Origin: JALUZX01 sp964561605
Lineage (GTDB): Bacteria; Planctomycetota; UBA1135; JALUZX01
DNA: 43,660 bases
NCBI GenBank assembly: GCA_964561605.1
Contig: CAZLQD010000030.1
Location: 1-43,660, forward strand
Reading direction: 5' to 3'
This document shows positions 16,143 to 23,893 of the stretch, piece after piece. A program made the translations under genes and the position numbers. The notes below the pieces were generated by a model that saw only the letters and a program-made list of their open reading frames with translations, was not told where the DNA came from and made no database searches. The stretch's first letter is position 1; every line of letters begins with the position of its first letter.

Positions 16143-16901
16143 CTATCTCAAAAAGAGACCCAGTCCCAGGAGGATCAGGAGAATGCTCACGAGGCGGCGG
16201 AAGGCCGATTCGCTGAGGCTGATGTGGACCCGGTTCCCGAGCCAGGCGCCCAGGCCCACGGCGGGGAGGACGGCCAGGGCGGACCAGATTCTCGGCGTGG
16301 TGATCAGCCCTCCCGCCAGGTATGTGGGGCCCCGGACCAGGGTGGTGAAGAAGAAGAGGGCCATCAGGGTCCCCCGGAATACGCTCTTGGCCGTTCCCTG
16401 GACCTGGTAATAGAGGATGATCGGCGGCCCGCCCGTTCCGAAGAGCCCGGCGAGGATCCCCGAGGAGAGGCCGGCGGTGAAACCCGCCCAGGGAGGAAGC
16501 CGCCATTTCCTATGTACCGGAAGAAATAGGAAGGCCGAGCCGGCACAGACCAGGAAGGCACCAAGGAGAAGGAGGAGGAAGGAGGGATCCCCGAGCCCCA
16601 GCATCCACGTCCCCGCCGGGATCCCCGGGAGGAGGCCCAGGGCGGCGAGGAGGATTCCCTTCCACTGGATCTTCCGCCCGGAGGCGGCCACAACCAGGAG
16701 TTCCACAGGGAGGTTCACCAGGAGGAGGATCACGACGACGTCTCTCAGGCTCTCCATCACAAGGGCCATTAGGCCCACGGCGATGAGGCCCGACCCGAAG
16801 CCGAAGCTCACGTAGACACCCTCCGCCAGGACCAGGATCAGGCAGGCCCCCAGCCACTGGGGAAAGGAATCGAAGACCAGGGGAAGGCCGAGAAAGGTCA
16901 T
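16143..16901 (-). CDS. TauE/SafE-family membrane anion exporter
   Basis: 252 residues, about eight hydrophobic segments in two similar halves, with the family-typical glycine-rich stretches EGVYVSFGFGSGLIAVG near the N-terminus and GILAGLFGTGGPPIILYY in the second half. The family exports sulfite, sulfoacetate and related anions. The ATG at 16901 overlaps the stop of the GH29 fucosidase gene (ATGA), so the two proteins are made together. This suggests disposal of an anion, perhaps sulfite or sulfate, freed when sulfated fucose-containing glycans are used; that link is inference. Confidence 0.85.
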   Translation of the reverse strand: MTFLGLPLVFDSFPQWLGACLILVLAEGVYVSFGFGSGLIAVGLMALVMESLRDVVVILLLVNLPVELLVVAASGRKIQWKGILLAALGLLPGIPAGTWMLGLGDPSFLLLLLGAFLVCAGSAFLFLPVHRKWRLPPWAGFTAGLSSGILAGLFGTGGPPIILYYQVQGTAKSVFRGTLMALFFFTTLVRGPTYLAGGLITTPRIWSALAVLPAVGLGAWLGNRVHISLSESAFRRLVSILLILLGLGLFLR

Positions 16902-18343
16902 CTCGGGCCGGGCGGGACCTTGATCGTCCAAGCGTATTTGCAGGGGGGAGCCTTCACGGCCCTCTCGGGGATCTTCACGGCGAAGCCCTTTCCTCTCGGC
17001 TCCCACTCGAGGGGCTCATCGTATCCCAGCAGGACCACTCTGGATCCTTCGGGCGGCCCGAGGCAGGAAAGGGAGATCTCCCCGGGAGGGGACTCTTCGC
17101 CCGGTTGAGCCAGGTAGACCAGGTAGAGGCTTCCGTCCTTTCCCCTGGTGAGCCGGATCGGGCCCTCGGCGTAGGGTGGCACGGCCCGGGTCCCGTAGAT
17201 CGCCTCTCCGTTCACCTTCAGCCAGGCCCCGATCCCGGCGAGCCTTTCGTAGGCGGCCCGGGGCCACCGCCCGTCGGGCCCGGGACCGATGTTCAAAAGG
17301 AGGTTCCCGCCCTTGGAGACGATCTCCACGAGCATGTGGACGAGCTTCCTGACGCTCTTGTACTTGTCCTTGGGATTGTAGGACCAGCCTTCCCCCATTG
17401 TGATACAGGACTCCCATGGATAGGGGAGAGCCTTCTTGGGGATCCTGTTCTCCGGAGTGAGGTAATTCTGGTAGGGCCCCCGGACGGACCGGTCCACGAC
17501 GATGAGATCGGGCTGGACGGCCCGGATCTTCTTCACCAGCTCCCCCATGCGGATGTCCTGGTTCTGGATCCTCTGGAAACGGTAGTTCGGGGAGGCGATG
17601 GCCCTGCGGATCTCCTCCCCGGTCCTCTTTCTGACCCATCCTCCGTCGAGCCAGAGGATGTCCAGTGGGCCGTAGCGGGTGACGAGCTCCATGATCTGGC
17701 CGTGGGTGAACCGGACGAACTTCTCCCACCGCCCGGGGTAGCGGGAAATGTCGTAGTTGGGATTCCGGTCGGGCGTGGCGAAATAGGGCCACCAGTAGTA
17801 GGGACAGTGCCAGTCCGGCTTGGAGAAGTAGGCCCCAGCCCACAACCCCTCCTTGCGGAAGGCATCGAAGATCTCCTTGGCGATGTCCGCCCTCGGGTCC
17901 TCGTGGAAGGGGCACTCCTTGGAGGTCACCTTGTAATCGGTGAGCTTGGTATCGAACATGCAAAAGCCGTCGTGGTGCTTCGTGGTGAAGATCACGTATT
18001 TCATGCCCGCCTCTTTCGCGGCCCGGGCCCACTTTCCGGGGTCGAAGCGGACGGGGTCGAAGGTCTTGATCAGCGCCTCGTAGCGCTTCTTGTACTCGCA
18101 GTAGTTCTCCATGGACCGCCGGCACCAGGGCTTGTCCTCGGAGCAGAGCGACCAGGACTCCACGATCCCCCACTGGCTGTAAGTCCCCCAGTGCATGAGA
18201 AGGCCGAACTTGAGGTCGCGCCACCTCTCCAGCTTCTTTCGGACCACGGGGCTGGGGTCGGGGACGTACTGGGCCTCTCCCGCCGGGGCCGCCGCCCAGA
18301 GGACCGGCGCAAAAAGAAGAATGGACGGGACCGGACTCTTCAT
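16898..18343 (-). CDS. Secreted GH29 alpha-L-fucosidase
   Basis: 481 residues. A signal peptide covers about 1-24. The GH29 barrel is clear: HWGTYS at 51-56, KHHDGFCMFDT at 122-132 and the nucleophile Asp233 in LDILWLDGGW. LLLNIGPGPDGR follows, and a C-terminal beta-sandwich ends the protein. It removes terminal L-fucose from glycans outside the cytoplasm. GAGAGGAGG precedes the ATG. A 440-base upstream gap presumably holds its promoter, but no good boxes were found. The stop overlaps the exporter gene start. Confidence 0.93.
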   Translation of the reverse strand: MKSPVPSILLFAPVLWAAAPAGEAQYVPDPSPVVRKKLERWRDLKFGLLMHWGTYSQWGIVESWSLCSEDKPWCRRSMENYCEYKKRYEALIKTFDPVRFDPGKWARAAKEAGMKYVIFTTKHHDGFCMFDTKLTDYKVTSKECPFHEDPRADIAKEIFDAFRKEGLWAGAYFSKPDWHCPYYWWPYFATPDRNPNYDISRYPGRWEKFVRFTHGQIMELVTRYGPLDILWLDGGWVRKRTGEEIRRAIASPNYRFQRIQNQDIRMGELVKKIRAVQPDLIVVDRSVRGPYQNYLTPENRIPKKALPYPWESCITMGEGWSYNPKDKYKSVRKLVHMLVEIVSKGGNLLLNIGPGPDGRWPRAAYERLAGIGAWLKVNGEAIYGTRAVPPYAEGPIRLTRGKDGSLYLVYLAQPGEESPPGEISLSCLGPPEGSRVVLLGYDEPLEWEPRGKGFAVKIPERAVKAPPCKYAWTIKVPPGPR

Positions 18344-18785
18344 GGAAACCTCCTCTCCCGACGATCATGCCCGGAGGGAAACAGAATGGCCAGATCTTCC
18401 GGCACAAGAGAAAGGGCCCGAAGGGAGGGGCGCGGCCCCTTCTTTCAAGTCATTCCCCCGGAGGCCCAGTTGGAGGGCCTCCGTCTCCCCCCGGGCTGCC
18501 TCGATCACCCCGACCTCTCTCCTCTCCCCCTCCCCGGGGAGGATCCTCCCAGTGTCTCCCGGAGGGCATCGAGCGGCGTTTCCCTTCCTATCCACCCGGC
18601 CGGCCGGGGCGGGAGCCCCGGTCTGCCCCGCTGAATCCTCTTCCAGGAGTTTCCGGGCGTATGCGGCCGCGGGGATCGACCTTGGGTTCCAGGAGACCGT
18701 CCTTGCAGGTCCGGGTCGACCCGTTCCTGCGCACCTCGTCCTTCGGAGAGCCCCTACCTCCTCTTCCGTTCCCCGGGCGGGGGAG
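18344..18785. other. Non-coding gap upstream of fucosidase gene
   Basis: No convincing gene. Two small hairpins are visible: stems GGAGGCCC/GGGCCTCC at 18460-18482 and CCGGGGC/GCCCCGG with a GGGA loop at 18604-18621. Neither has a T-run. It presumably holds the fucosidase promoter and the 3' end of the DUF6485-type transcript. Confidence 0.5.
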
Positions 18786-18980
18786 TCAGAGATTCCAAGC
18801 CCTGGCAAAGGCCTGGAAACTCCTGTCGTAGGTCTTCTCCACGTCGGGAGGGAAACAACAGGCCGGCAACTCCTTCATGGCCAGGTGGTACCGCAGGCAA
18901 TCGCAACAGACCCCTTTCTTGGAGCAGGGCTCGTAGGTGCAGTTGCAGTTCTTCAGGTTCCTTTCCTTCTTGCACTCCAT
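18786..18980 (-). CDS. DUF6485-type small Cys-rich protein
   Basis: 64 residues. The sequence opens MECKKERNLKNCNC and carries seven further Cys, including CSKKGVCCDC and PACCFPPDVEKTYDRS, a pattern I recognise from the DUF6485 family of short, probably metal-binding bacterial proteins. AGGAGG lies 8 bases before the ATG. No neighbour is close: 440 bases lie downstream and 400 upstream. The role is unknown; zinc or iron-sulfur binding is plausible from the Cys spacing. Confidence 0.8.
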   Translation of the reverse strand: MECKKERNLKNCNCTYEPCSKKGVCCDCLRYHLAMKELPACCFPPDVEKTYDRSFQAFARAWNL

Positions 18981-19379
18981 GGACTGCCTCCTGGGTCCGG
19001 GAAAATGAGGATGGAACTGCTGAGAATACAGCCTTCCCGCCCCCCTTTTCCAACCCCGCCCCTGAAAGGTCCGCCCGGGGCCTCTTCGGAGGGGATCCAT
19101 GGCCTGGCTCCCCCCGGGGTCCGGGGAAGGCCGCCCTCGTGCCGCCGGGCCGGTCCGGGAGACGCCCCGGGCCTCGAGCCGGCCCTCGCGGCGCCCGGGA
19201 TCCCCCCCGGCTCTTCGCCCCGGAACATCCCGGGGAAAGAAGGGCAAGGAAAAGCCCGGAGAAAGAGATTCTCAGCATTTGCCCTTCGCCGCATGTGGCA
19301 TCCTTTCACCCTGTCTCCTCGTTCCCCACCCGCAAGGATGACCTGAAGCCGGAAAAGAGAGTCCCCCGGAGGGACTTTC
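18981..19379. other. Non-coding gap
   Basis: No gene supported on either strand. On the minus strand it starts with the terminator-like hairpin of the BPL_N gene (19360-19376) and ends with the ribosome-binding site of the DUF6485 gene. The rest is GC-rich with no repeat or RNA that I recognise. Confidence 0.5.
19352..19376 (-). terminator. Terminator-like hairpin after BPL_N-like gene
   Basis: On the minus strand, immediately after the stop codon, AGTCCC and GGGACT form a 6-bp stem with a five-base loop (19376-19360), followed by the T-rich stretch CTCTCTTTTCC. This is consistent with a weak intrinsic terminator. Confidence 0.5.
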
Positions 19380-20663
19380 TCAGTAGAGACGGGTTCCTGC
19401 CGGGGCGGAGACGGAGAGGAGGGCCGCCCGGGGAGAAGTCCTGAAGAGGAGAAAGGCAAAGGAAAGGGAGAGCCCGGAAAGCTCGGGCCTGCCGGGAAGA
19501 GGCAGGGAGACCCGAACCGCTCCCGAACCGTCGAGGTTGGAAAGATTGGGACGAAAGATTCCAGGATCCACGGCGCAAAGATACAGGAAGGGATCCCACG
19601 AGAGAGGAAGGATCAGGCCCGGTCTCAGAGGAACGCCCGGCGCCCGGGAGAGGGCCCCCAGGAGGAGGAAGGCCGCCCCCGGCGAGGAGGGTTCGCTCAG
19701 GAGGAGGGTCTGGGTCGTGCCGAGCTTCATCGTCGCCGGCACTCGAATGAACCCCTTGCAGTCGGGAAGGTCCGCCTTGGGAGCGGGAGGAAGGCCCGCC
19801 GCAAGCCGGACCAGGGCCCGGGCGAGCCGCCAGTCGGGAAGCTCTCCATCGGGATCCTTCCCGGCCCCGGCCGCCGAGAGATCCTCCTCCTCCCTGTCGT
19901 AAAGACCCTTGTCGCCGGCGAGGAAGGCCGGGTGGAAGGCACAGAGCACCACCCTGCCGCCTCCCGTCCCGGGATAGAGGAAGGAGACGATCGCCGCCGA
20001 CCGGTCCTCGCCGTGCCGGGCCAGGACGGCCCACCCCGGCGGCGGCGAGGAAGGATTGGAAAGGACGAATCTCGGCCCCCCGTAGAGAAGGGGACGGACC
20101 GTGCCGGGAAGGCCCTGGCCCTTGAAGGCCGGCCGGCTCGTATCGAGGACGCACTTTCCGAAACAAGCCGAGAGCTTCCCCGCCTTCAGGGGGTTCCAGG
20201 GCAAGGGCCCCTCCCCGACACCGGGGAACAAGTTCCAGTGGTACTCCCAGGTCCGGCCGAGCCACTTGACCTTGTCGCAGGCGGCATACGCGCCGGCACA
20301 GAATCCAAGGTATCCGCCTCCCGCGGCGACGAATTTCCGGATCTCGTCGTCCCCCGGACCGGTCCCCCGCATCCCTCCCAGGGAGCGCTTGTAGTCCACG
20401 GCCCATCCGCCGGGCACAACCAGGACCCGGAACTCGGGCCTTCCCGAGGGGGACAGGAGGCCCCCGCCCCGGACGTCGGAGGCGTCCACCCACTTCCAGG
20501 TGAGGCCGGCCCACTCCAAGAGGGCCGGAAGGGCCCTGGTGACCTCGGCCTCCCAGGCCCCCCTGTCCCTGTAGAGAGCCGCATCGACCCCCCCGGCCCG
20601 GCTTTCGGGGAGGAGGAGGAAGAGGGAAGCGAAGAAGAAGGAGAGAGGAAGATTGCCTTTCAT
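19380..20663 (-). CDS. Secreted BPL_N/glutamine amidotransferase-like protein
   Basis: 427 residues. A signal peptide covers about 1-23. Residues 27-310 resemble the BPL_N class I amidotransferase-like fold (the N-terminal domain of eukaryotic biotin ligases). GGGYLGFCAGAYAACD at 115-130 contains the nucleophile-type Cys122, and VLVVPGGWAVDYKRS the preceding loop. The C-terminal 110 residues form a different, Leu/Pro-rich beta module (SEPSSPGAAFLLLGA, then a PGIFRPNLSNLDGSG-like stretch) resembling the chitinase C-terminus in this window. The ATG at 20663 is preceded by an AGGAAGG-type site further off. Substrate and partner are unknown; similar secreted proteins are common in Planctomycetota, from memory. 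Confidence 0.75.
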   Translation of the reverse strand: MKGNLPLSFFFASLFLLLPESRAGGVDAALYRDRGAWEAEVTRALPALLEWAGLTWKWVDASDVRGGGLLSPSGRPEFRVLVVPGGWAVDYKRSLGGMRGTGPGDDEIRKFVAAGGGYLGFCAGAYAACDKVKWLGRTWEYHWNLFPGVGEGPLPWNPLKAGKLSACFGKCVLDTSRPAFKGQGLPGTVRPLLYGGPRFVLSNPSSPPPGWAVLARHGEDRSAAIVSFLYPGTGGGRVVLCAFHPAFLAGDKGLYDREEEDLSAAGAGKDPDGELPDWRLARALVRLAAGLPPAPKADLPDCKGFIRVPATMKLGTTQTLLLSEPSSPGAAFLLLGALSRAPGVPLRPGLILPLSWDPFLYLCAVDPGIFRPNLSNLDGSGAVRVSLPLPGRPELSGLSLSFAFLLFRTSPRAALLSVSAPAGTRLY

Positions 20664-20781
20664 GACGAGCCTTCCTGGACTGAGAGAGGTCGCCCATCCA
20701 TAGTAACCTCCGGGAAGGAAAGTCCCGGAAGGAAGGGAGAAAAAGGGCGATTCCCGGCTCGACCCGGAACAGCCCGGCCCT

Positions 20782-21861
20782 TCACCCCTCCAGGATCCGC
20801 CGGGCCAGGTCCTCTCCCGTCTCGGCCGTGGACCGGGCATCCTCCCCGGGTCCGGCCAGGTCGGCCGTCCGGTTGCCCTCGGCCAGGAAGGCCCCGACGG
20901 CCCTCTCCACGGCACGGGCCTCCTCTTCGAGGCCCAGGCTGATCCGAAGCATCATGGCCCCGCTCAGGACGGCCGCCAGGGGATTGGCGATCCCCTTGCC
21001 GGCGATGTCCGGCGCCGAGCCGTGGATCGGCTCGTAGAGGCCCTTCGAGCCCTCCGCCAGGGAGGCCGAGGGGAGCATGCCCATCGAGCCGGCCAGCATG
21101 CTCGCCTCGTCGCTCAGGATGTCGCCGAACATGTTCTCCGTGACGATCACGTCGAAGTCGCCGGGCCGGCGGACCAGGAACATGGAACAGGCGTCCACCA
21201 GGATGTCCTCGTATTCAACGTCCGGATACTCCTTCCGGACCCGGTGGGCCACGTCCCTCCAGAGCCGGCTCGAGGCCAGCACGTTGGCCTTGTCCACGCT
21301 GGCGAGCTTCCTGCGCCGCGACCGGGCGAGCTCGAAGCCCACCCGGACGAGCCTCTCGATCTCCATCTCGGTATACCGGAGGGTGTCCACCGCTTCCCGC
21401 GCCCCGGGATCCCCCGAGATCCCCCGGGGTTCCCCGAAGTAGAGCCCGCCCGTCAACTCCCGGACGATCACCAGGTCCGTCCCGGCGATCACATCCTTCT
21501 TGAGGGTGGAGGCCCCCTCCAGGCCGGGGAAGACCTTGACGGGCCTCAGGTTGGCGAAGAGCCCCAGTTCCTTGCGGATCTTCAGAAGCCCCTGCTCGGG
21601 CCGGACCTCGGCCGAAGGGTCGCTCCACTTGGGCCCCCCCACGGCCCCCAGGAGGACCGCCTCGGCTTCCCGGGCCGCCTCCAGAGTCTCCGGGGGAAGG
21701 GGATCGCCCGCCTCGTCGATGGCGGCCCCCCCGATGAGGGCCGAGGGGAACTCGAACTGGTGGCCGTAACGCTCCCCCACCGATTCCAGGACCTTCACGG
21801 CCTGGGCCGTCACCTCCGGGCCGATCCCGTCGCCCGGCAATACGAGGATCTTCGCTCTCAT
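20782..21861 (-). CDS. leuB: 3-isopropylmalate dehydrogenase
   Basis: 359 residues. It oxidises and decarboxylates 3-isopropylmalate to the leucine precursor, using NAD and Mg. The start MRAKILVLPGDGIGPEV is typical. TGGLYFGEPRG, the Mg-site region DILVDACSMFL followed by TENMFGDILSDEAS, and the NAD-site stretch HGSAPDIAGKGIANP are all present, and length matches the family. It is the last gene of the leu operon, and its ATG overlaps the leuD stop (ATGA). Confidence 0.96.
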   Translation of the reverse strand: MRAKILVLPGDGIGPEVTAQAVKVLESVGERYGHQFEFPSALIGGAAIDEAGDPLPPETLEAAREAEAVLLGAVGGPKWSDPSAEVRPEQGLLKIRKELGLFANLRPVKVFPGLEGASTLKKDVIAGTDLVIVRELTGGLYFGEPRGISGDPGAREAVDTLRYTEMEIERLVRVGFELARSRRRKLASVDKANVLASSRLWRDVAHRVRKEYPDVEYEDILVDACSMFLVRRPGDFDVIVTENMFGDILSDEASMLAGSMGMLPSASLAEGSKGLYEPIHGSAPDIAGKGIANPLAAVLSGAMMLRISLGLEEEARAVERAVGAFLAEGNRTADLAGPGEDARSTAETGEDLARRILEG

Positions 21862-22478
21862 CGTCCCTCCAGGCCGGCCGTGTCCACCCTGGCCGGGTGG
21901 GTCCGCTCGTACGCCTCGATCCGCTCGATATGCTTCATCAAGTAACCCAGCTGGTCGATCCCTTCGACGAGGCACTTCTTGCTGAAGGAGTCGATGGGGA
22001 AGGGGGATTTCCTTCCCCCCGGAAGGACCACCTCCTGGGCGGGCAGGTCGATGGTCACCTCCGCCCCGGGCTCCTCCCGGGCCAGGCGGTGGATCTCCTC
22101 CAGGGTCTCACGATCCACCTCCACGGGGAGGAGGCCGTTCTTCAAAGCGTTGTTCCGGAAGATGTCGGCGAAGCTCGTGCTCACCACCGCCCGGAACCCG
22201 AATCCCAGGAGGGCCCAGGGGGCGTGCTCCCGGGAGGAGCCGCAACCGAAGTTGTCCCCCGCCGCCAGGATGGGGGCCTCCTTCGCGCCGGGCCGGTTCA
22301 GGACGAAATCCGGGTCGGGGCTTCCGTCGGGGCGGTAGCGCCAGCCGTGGAAGAGGTGCTCACCCAGGCCGGCCTTGTCGGTGACCTTCAGGAAGGAGGC
22401 CGGGATGATCTGGTCGGTGTCGATGTTCTCCCTGGGAAGGGAGAGGACCCTTCCCTTCAGGACGGTGAACTTCTTCAT
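21858..22478 (-). CDS. leuD: 3-isopropylmalate dehydratase small subunit
   Basis: 206 residues. It is the small subunit of the isopropylmalate isomerase and pairs with the LeuC encoded next to it. NIDTDQIIPASFL near 18-30 and the GDNFGCGSSREHAPWAL substrate loop near 75-91 identify it as the bacterial long-type LeuD. It overlaps leuC upstream and leuB downstream by ATGA, so stoichiometric production is likely. Confidence 0.96.
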   Translation of the reverse strand: MKKFTVLKGRVLSLPRENIDTDQIIPASFLKVTDKAGLGEHLFHGWRYRPDGSPDPDFVLNRPGAKEAPILAAGDNFGCGSSREHAPWALLGFGFRAVVSTSFADIFRNNALKNGLLPVEVDRETLEEIHRLAREEPGAEVTIDLPAQEVVLPGGRKSPFPIDSFSKKCLVEGIDQLGYLMKHIERIEAYERTHPARVDTAGLEGR

Positions 22479-23893
22479 GCCTCCTCCAGGTATTTCCTGG
22501 GATCCGCAACGGCCCCTTCCACGGCCGAGGCGGCCGCCGTGAGGGGACTCGCCAGGAAGGTCCGGCCCCCCGGCCCCTGGCGCCCCTCGAAGTTCCGGTT
22601 GCTCGTGGAGACGCAATACTGGCCGGGTTCGAGCATGTCGCCGTTCATGGCGATGCACATGCTGCACCCGCTCTCCCGCCACTCCGCCCCCGCCTCGAGG
22701 AAGACCCGGTCCAGGCCTTCCGCCTCGGCGGCGGCCTTCACCTGCTGGGAGCCTGGAACCACGAGCATCCGCACCCGGGGGTGGACCTTGCGCCCTTCAA
22801 GAATCGACGCGGCCTGCCTCAGGTCGTGGAGCCTGGAGTTGGTGCAACTCCCCAGGAAGACCACGTCCACGGGAAGGCCCTGAAGGGGTTCGCCCGGTTC
22901 CAGGCCCATGTAGTCCAGGGCCTTGGCCAGGGCCTCCCGGCCCGCCCGGTCCGGCCCGTCCGAAGGGGAGGGGATCTTCCCCGTCACCCCGGCGGCCATG
23001 CCCGGATTGGTGCCGAAGGTGATCATGGGCTCCAGGGACGAGGCGTCCAGGGAGACCGACTTGTCGAAGGCGGCCCCTTCGTCGCCGGCAAGGGAACGCC
23101 ACCGGTCCAGGGCCTCCTCCCAGGCCTTTCCCTTGGGCGCCAGGGGGCGGCCCTCCAGGTACCGGAAGGTGACCTCGTCGGGAGCGACCATCCCGGCCCG
23201 GGCGCCCCCTTCGATGGTCATGTTGCAAAGAGTCATCCGCTCTTCCATGTCCATGGAGCGGACCGCCTCTCCCGTATACTCCACCACGTGCCCCGTGCCC
23301 CCGCCCACGCCGATCTTCGCGATCACCGCCAGGATGACGTCCTTGGCCGTGACCCCCGGCGGGAGGTTCCCATCCACCCGGATCTCCATGGTCCCGGGCT
23401 TCCTCTGGAGGAGGGCCTGGGCCGCAAGGACGTGTTCCACTTCGCTCGTGCCCACGCCGAAGGCCAGGGCCCCGAAGGCGCCGTGGGTGGCGGTGTGGCT
23501 GTCGCCGCAGACGATGGTCATCCCCGGCTGGGTGGCCCCCAGTTCGGGACCGATCACGTGGACGATCCCCCGGCGGGGATCTCCCGGGCCGAGAAGGGGG
23601 ATCCCCCACTTCCGGCAGTTCTCCTCCAGGCGGGCGATCTGCTCCTTCACCTGGGGATCCCTGATGGGAACGTCCGGCGGGGTCGTCGGAATCCCGTGGT
23701 CCACCACGGCCAGGCACTGGGAGGGCCGGCGGACCTTCAGCCCCTTTTCCTCCAGGCCGGCGAAGGCCTGGGGGGAGGTCACCTCGTGGAGGAGATGGAG
23801 GTCGATGTAGAGGACGGCGGGACAGCCTTCCTCCTGGAAGACCAGGTGGTCCTCCCAGATCTTCTCGAAGAGGGTCCGTGGACGGTCCGTCAT
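22475..23893 (-). CDS. leuC: 3-isopropylmalate dehydratase large subunit
   Basis: 472 residues, the aconitase-type Fe-S subunit. The three cluster Cys are seen in FLGSCTNSRLHDL and GCSMCIAMN. VCGDSHTATHGAFGALAFGVGTSEVEHVLA is the usual substrate and cluster region. It isomerises 2- to 3-isopropylmalate together with LeuD. Its ATG overlaps the leuA stop and its stop overlaps the leuD start. Confidence 0.96.
   Translation of the reverse strand: MTDRPRTLFEKIWEDHLVFQEEGCPAVLYIDLHLLHEVTSPQAFAGLEEKGLKVRRPSQCLAVVDHGIPTTPPDVPIRDPQVKEQIARLEENCRKWGIPLLGPGDPRRGIVHVIGPELGATQPGMTIVCGDSHTATHGAFGALAFGVGTSEVEHVLAAQALLQRKPGTMEIRVDGNLPPGVTAKDVILAVIAKIGVGGGTGHVVEYTGEAVRSMDMEERMTLCNMTIEGGARAGMVAPDEVTFRYLEGRPLAPKGKAWEEALDRWRSLAGDEGAAFDKSVSLDASSLEPMITFGTNPGMAAGVTGKIPSPSDGPDRAGREALAKALDYMGLEPGEPLQGLPVDVVFLGSCTNSRLHDLRQAASILEGRKVHPRVRMLVVPGSQQVKAAAEAEGLDRVFLEAGAEWRESGCSMCIAMNGDMLEPGQYCVSTSNRNFEGRQGPGGRTFLASPLTAAASAVEGAVADPRKYLEEA

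Noticed and set aside
18460..18482. Hairpin GGAGGCCC/GGGCCTCC as terminator of the DUF6485 gene
   Set aside because: It lies about 300 bases away and has no T-run in either direction.
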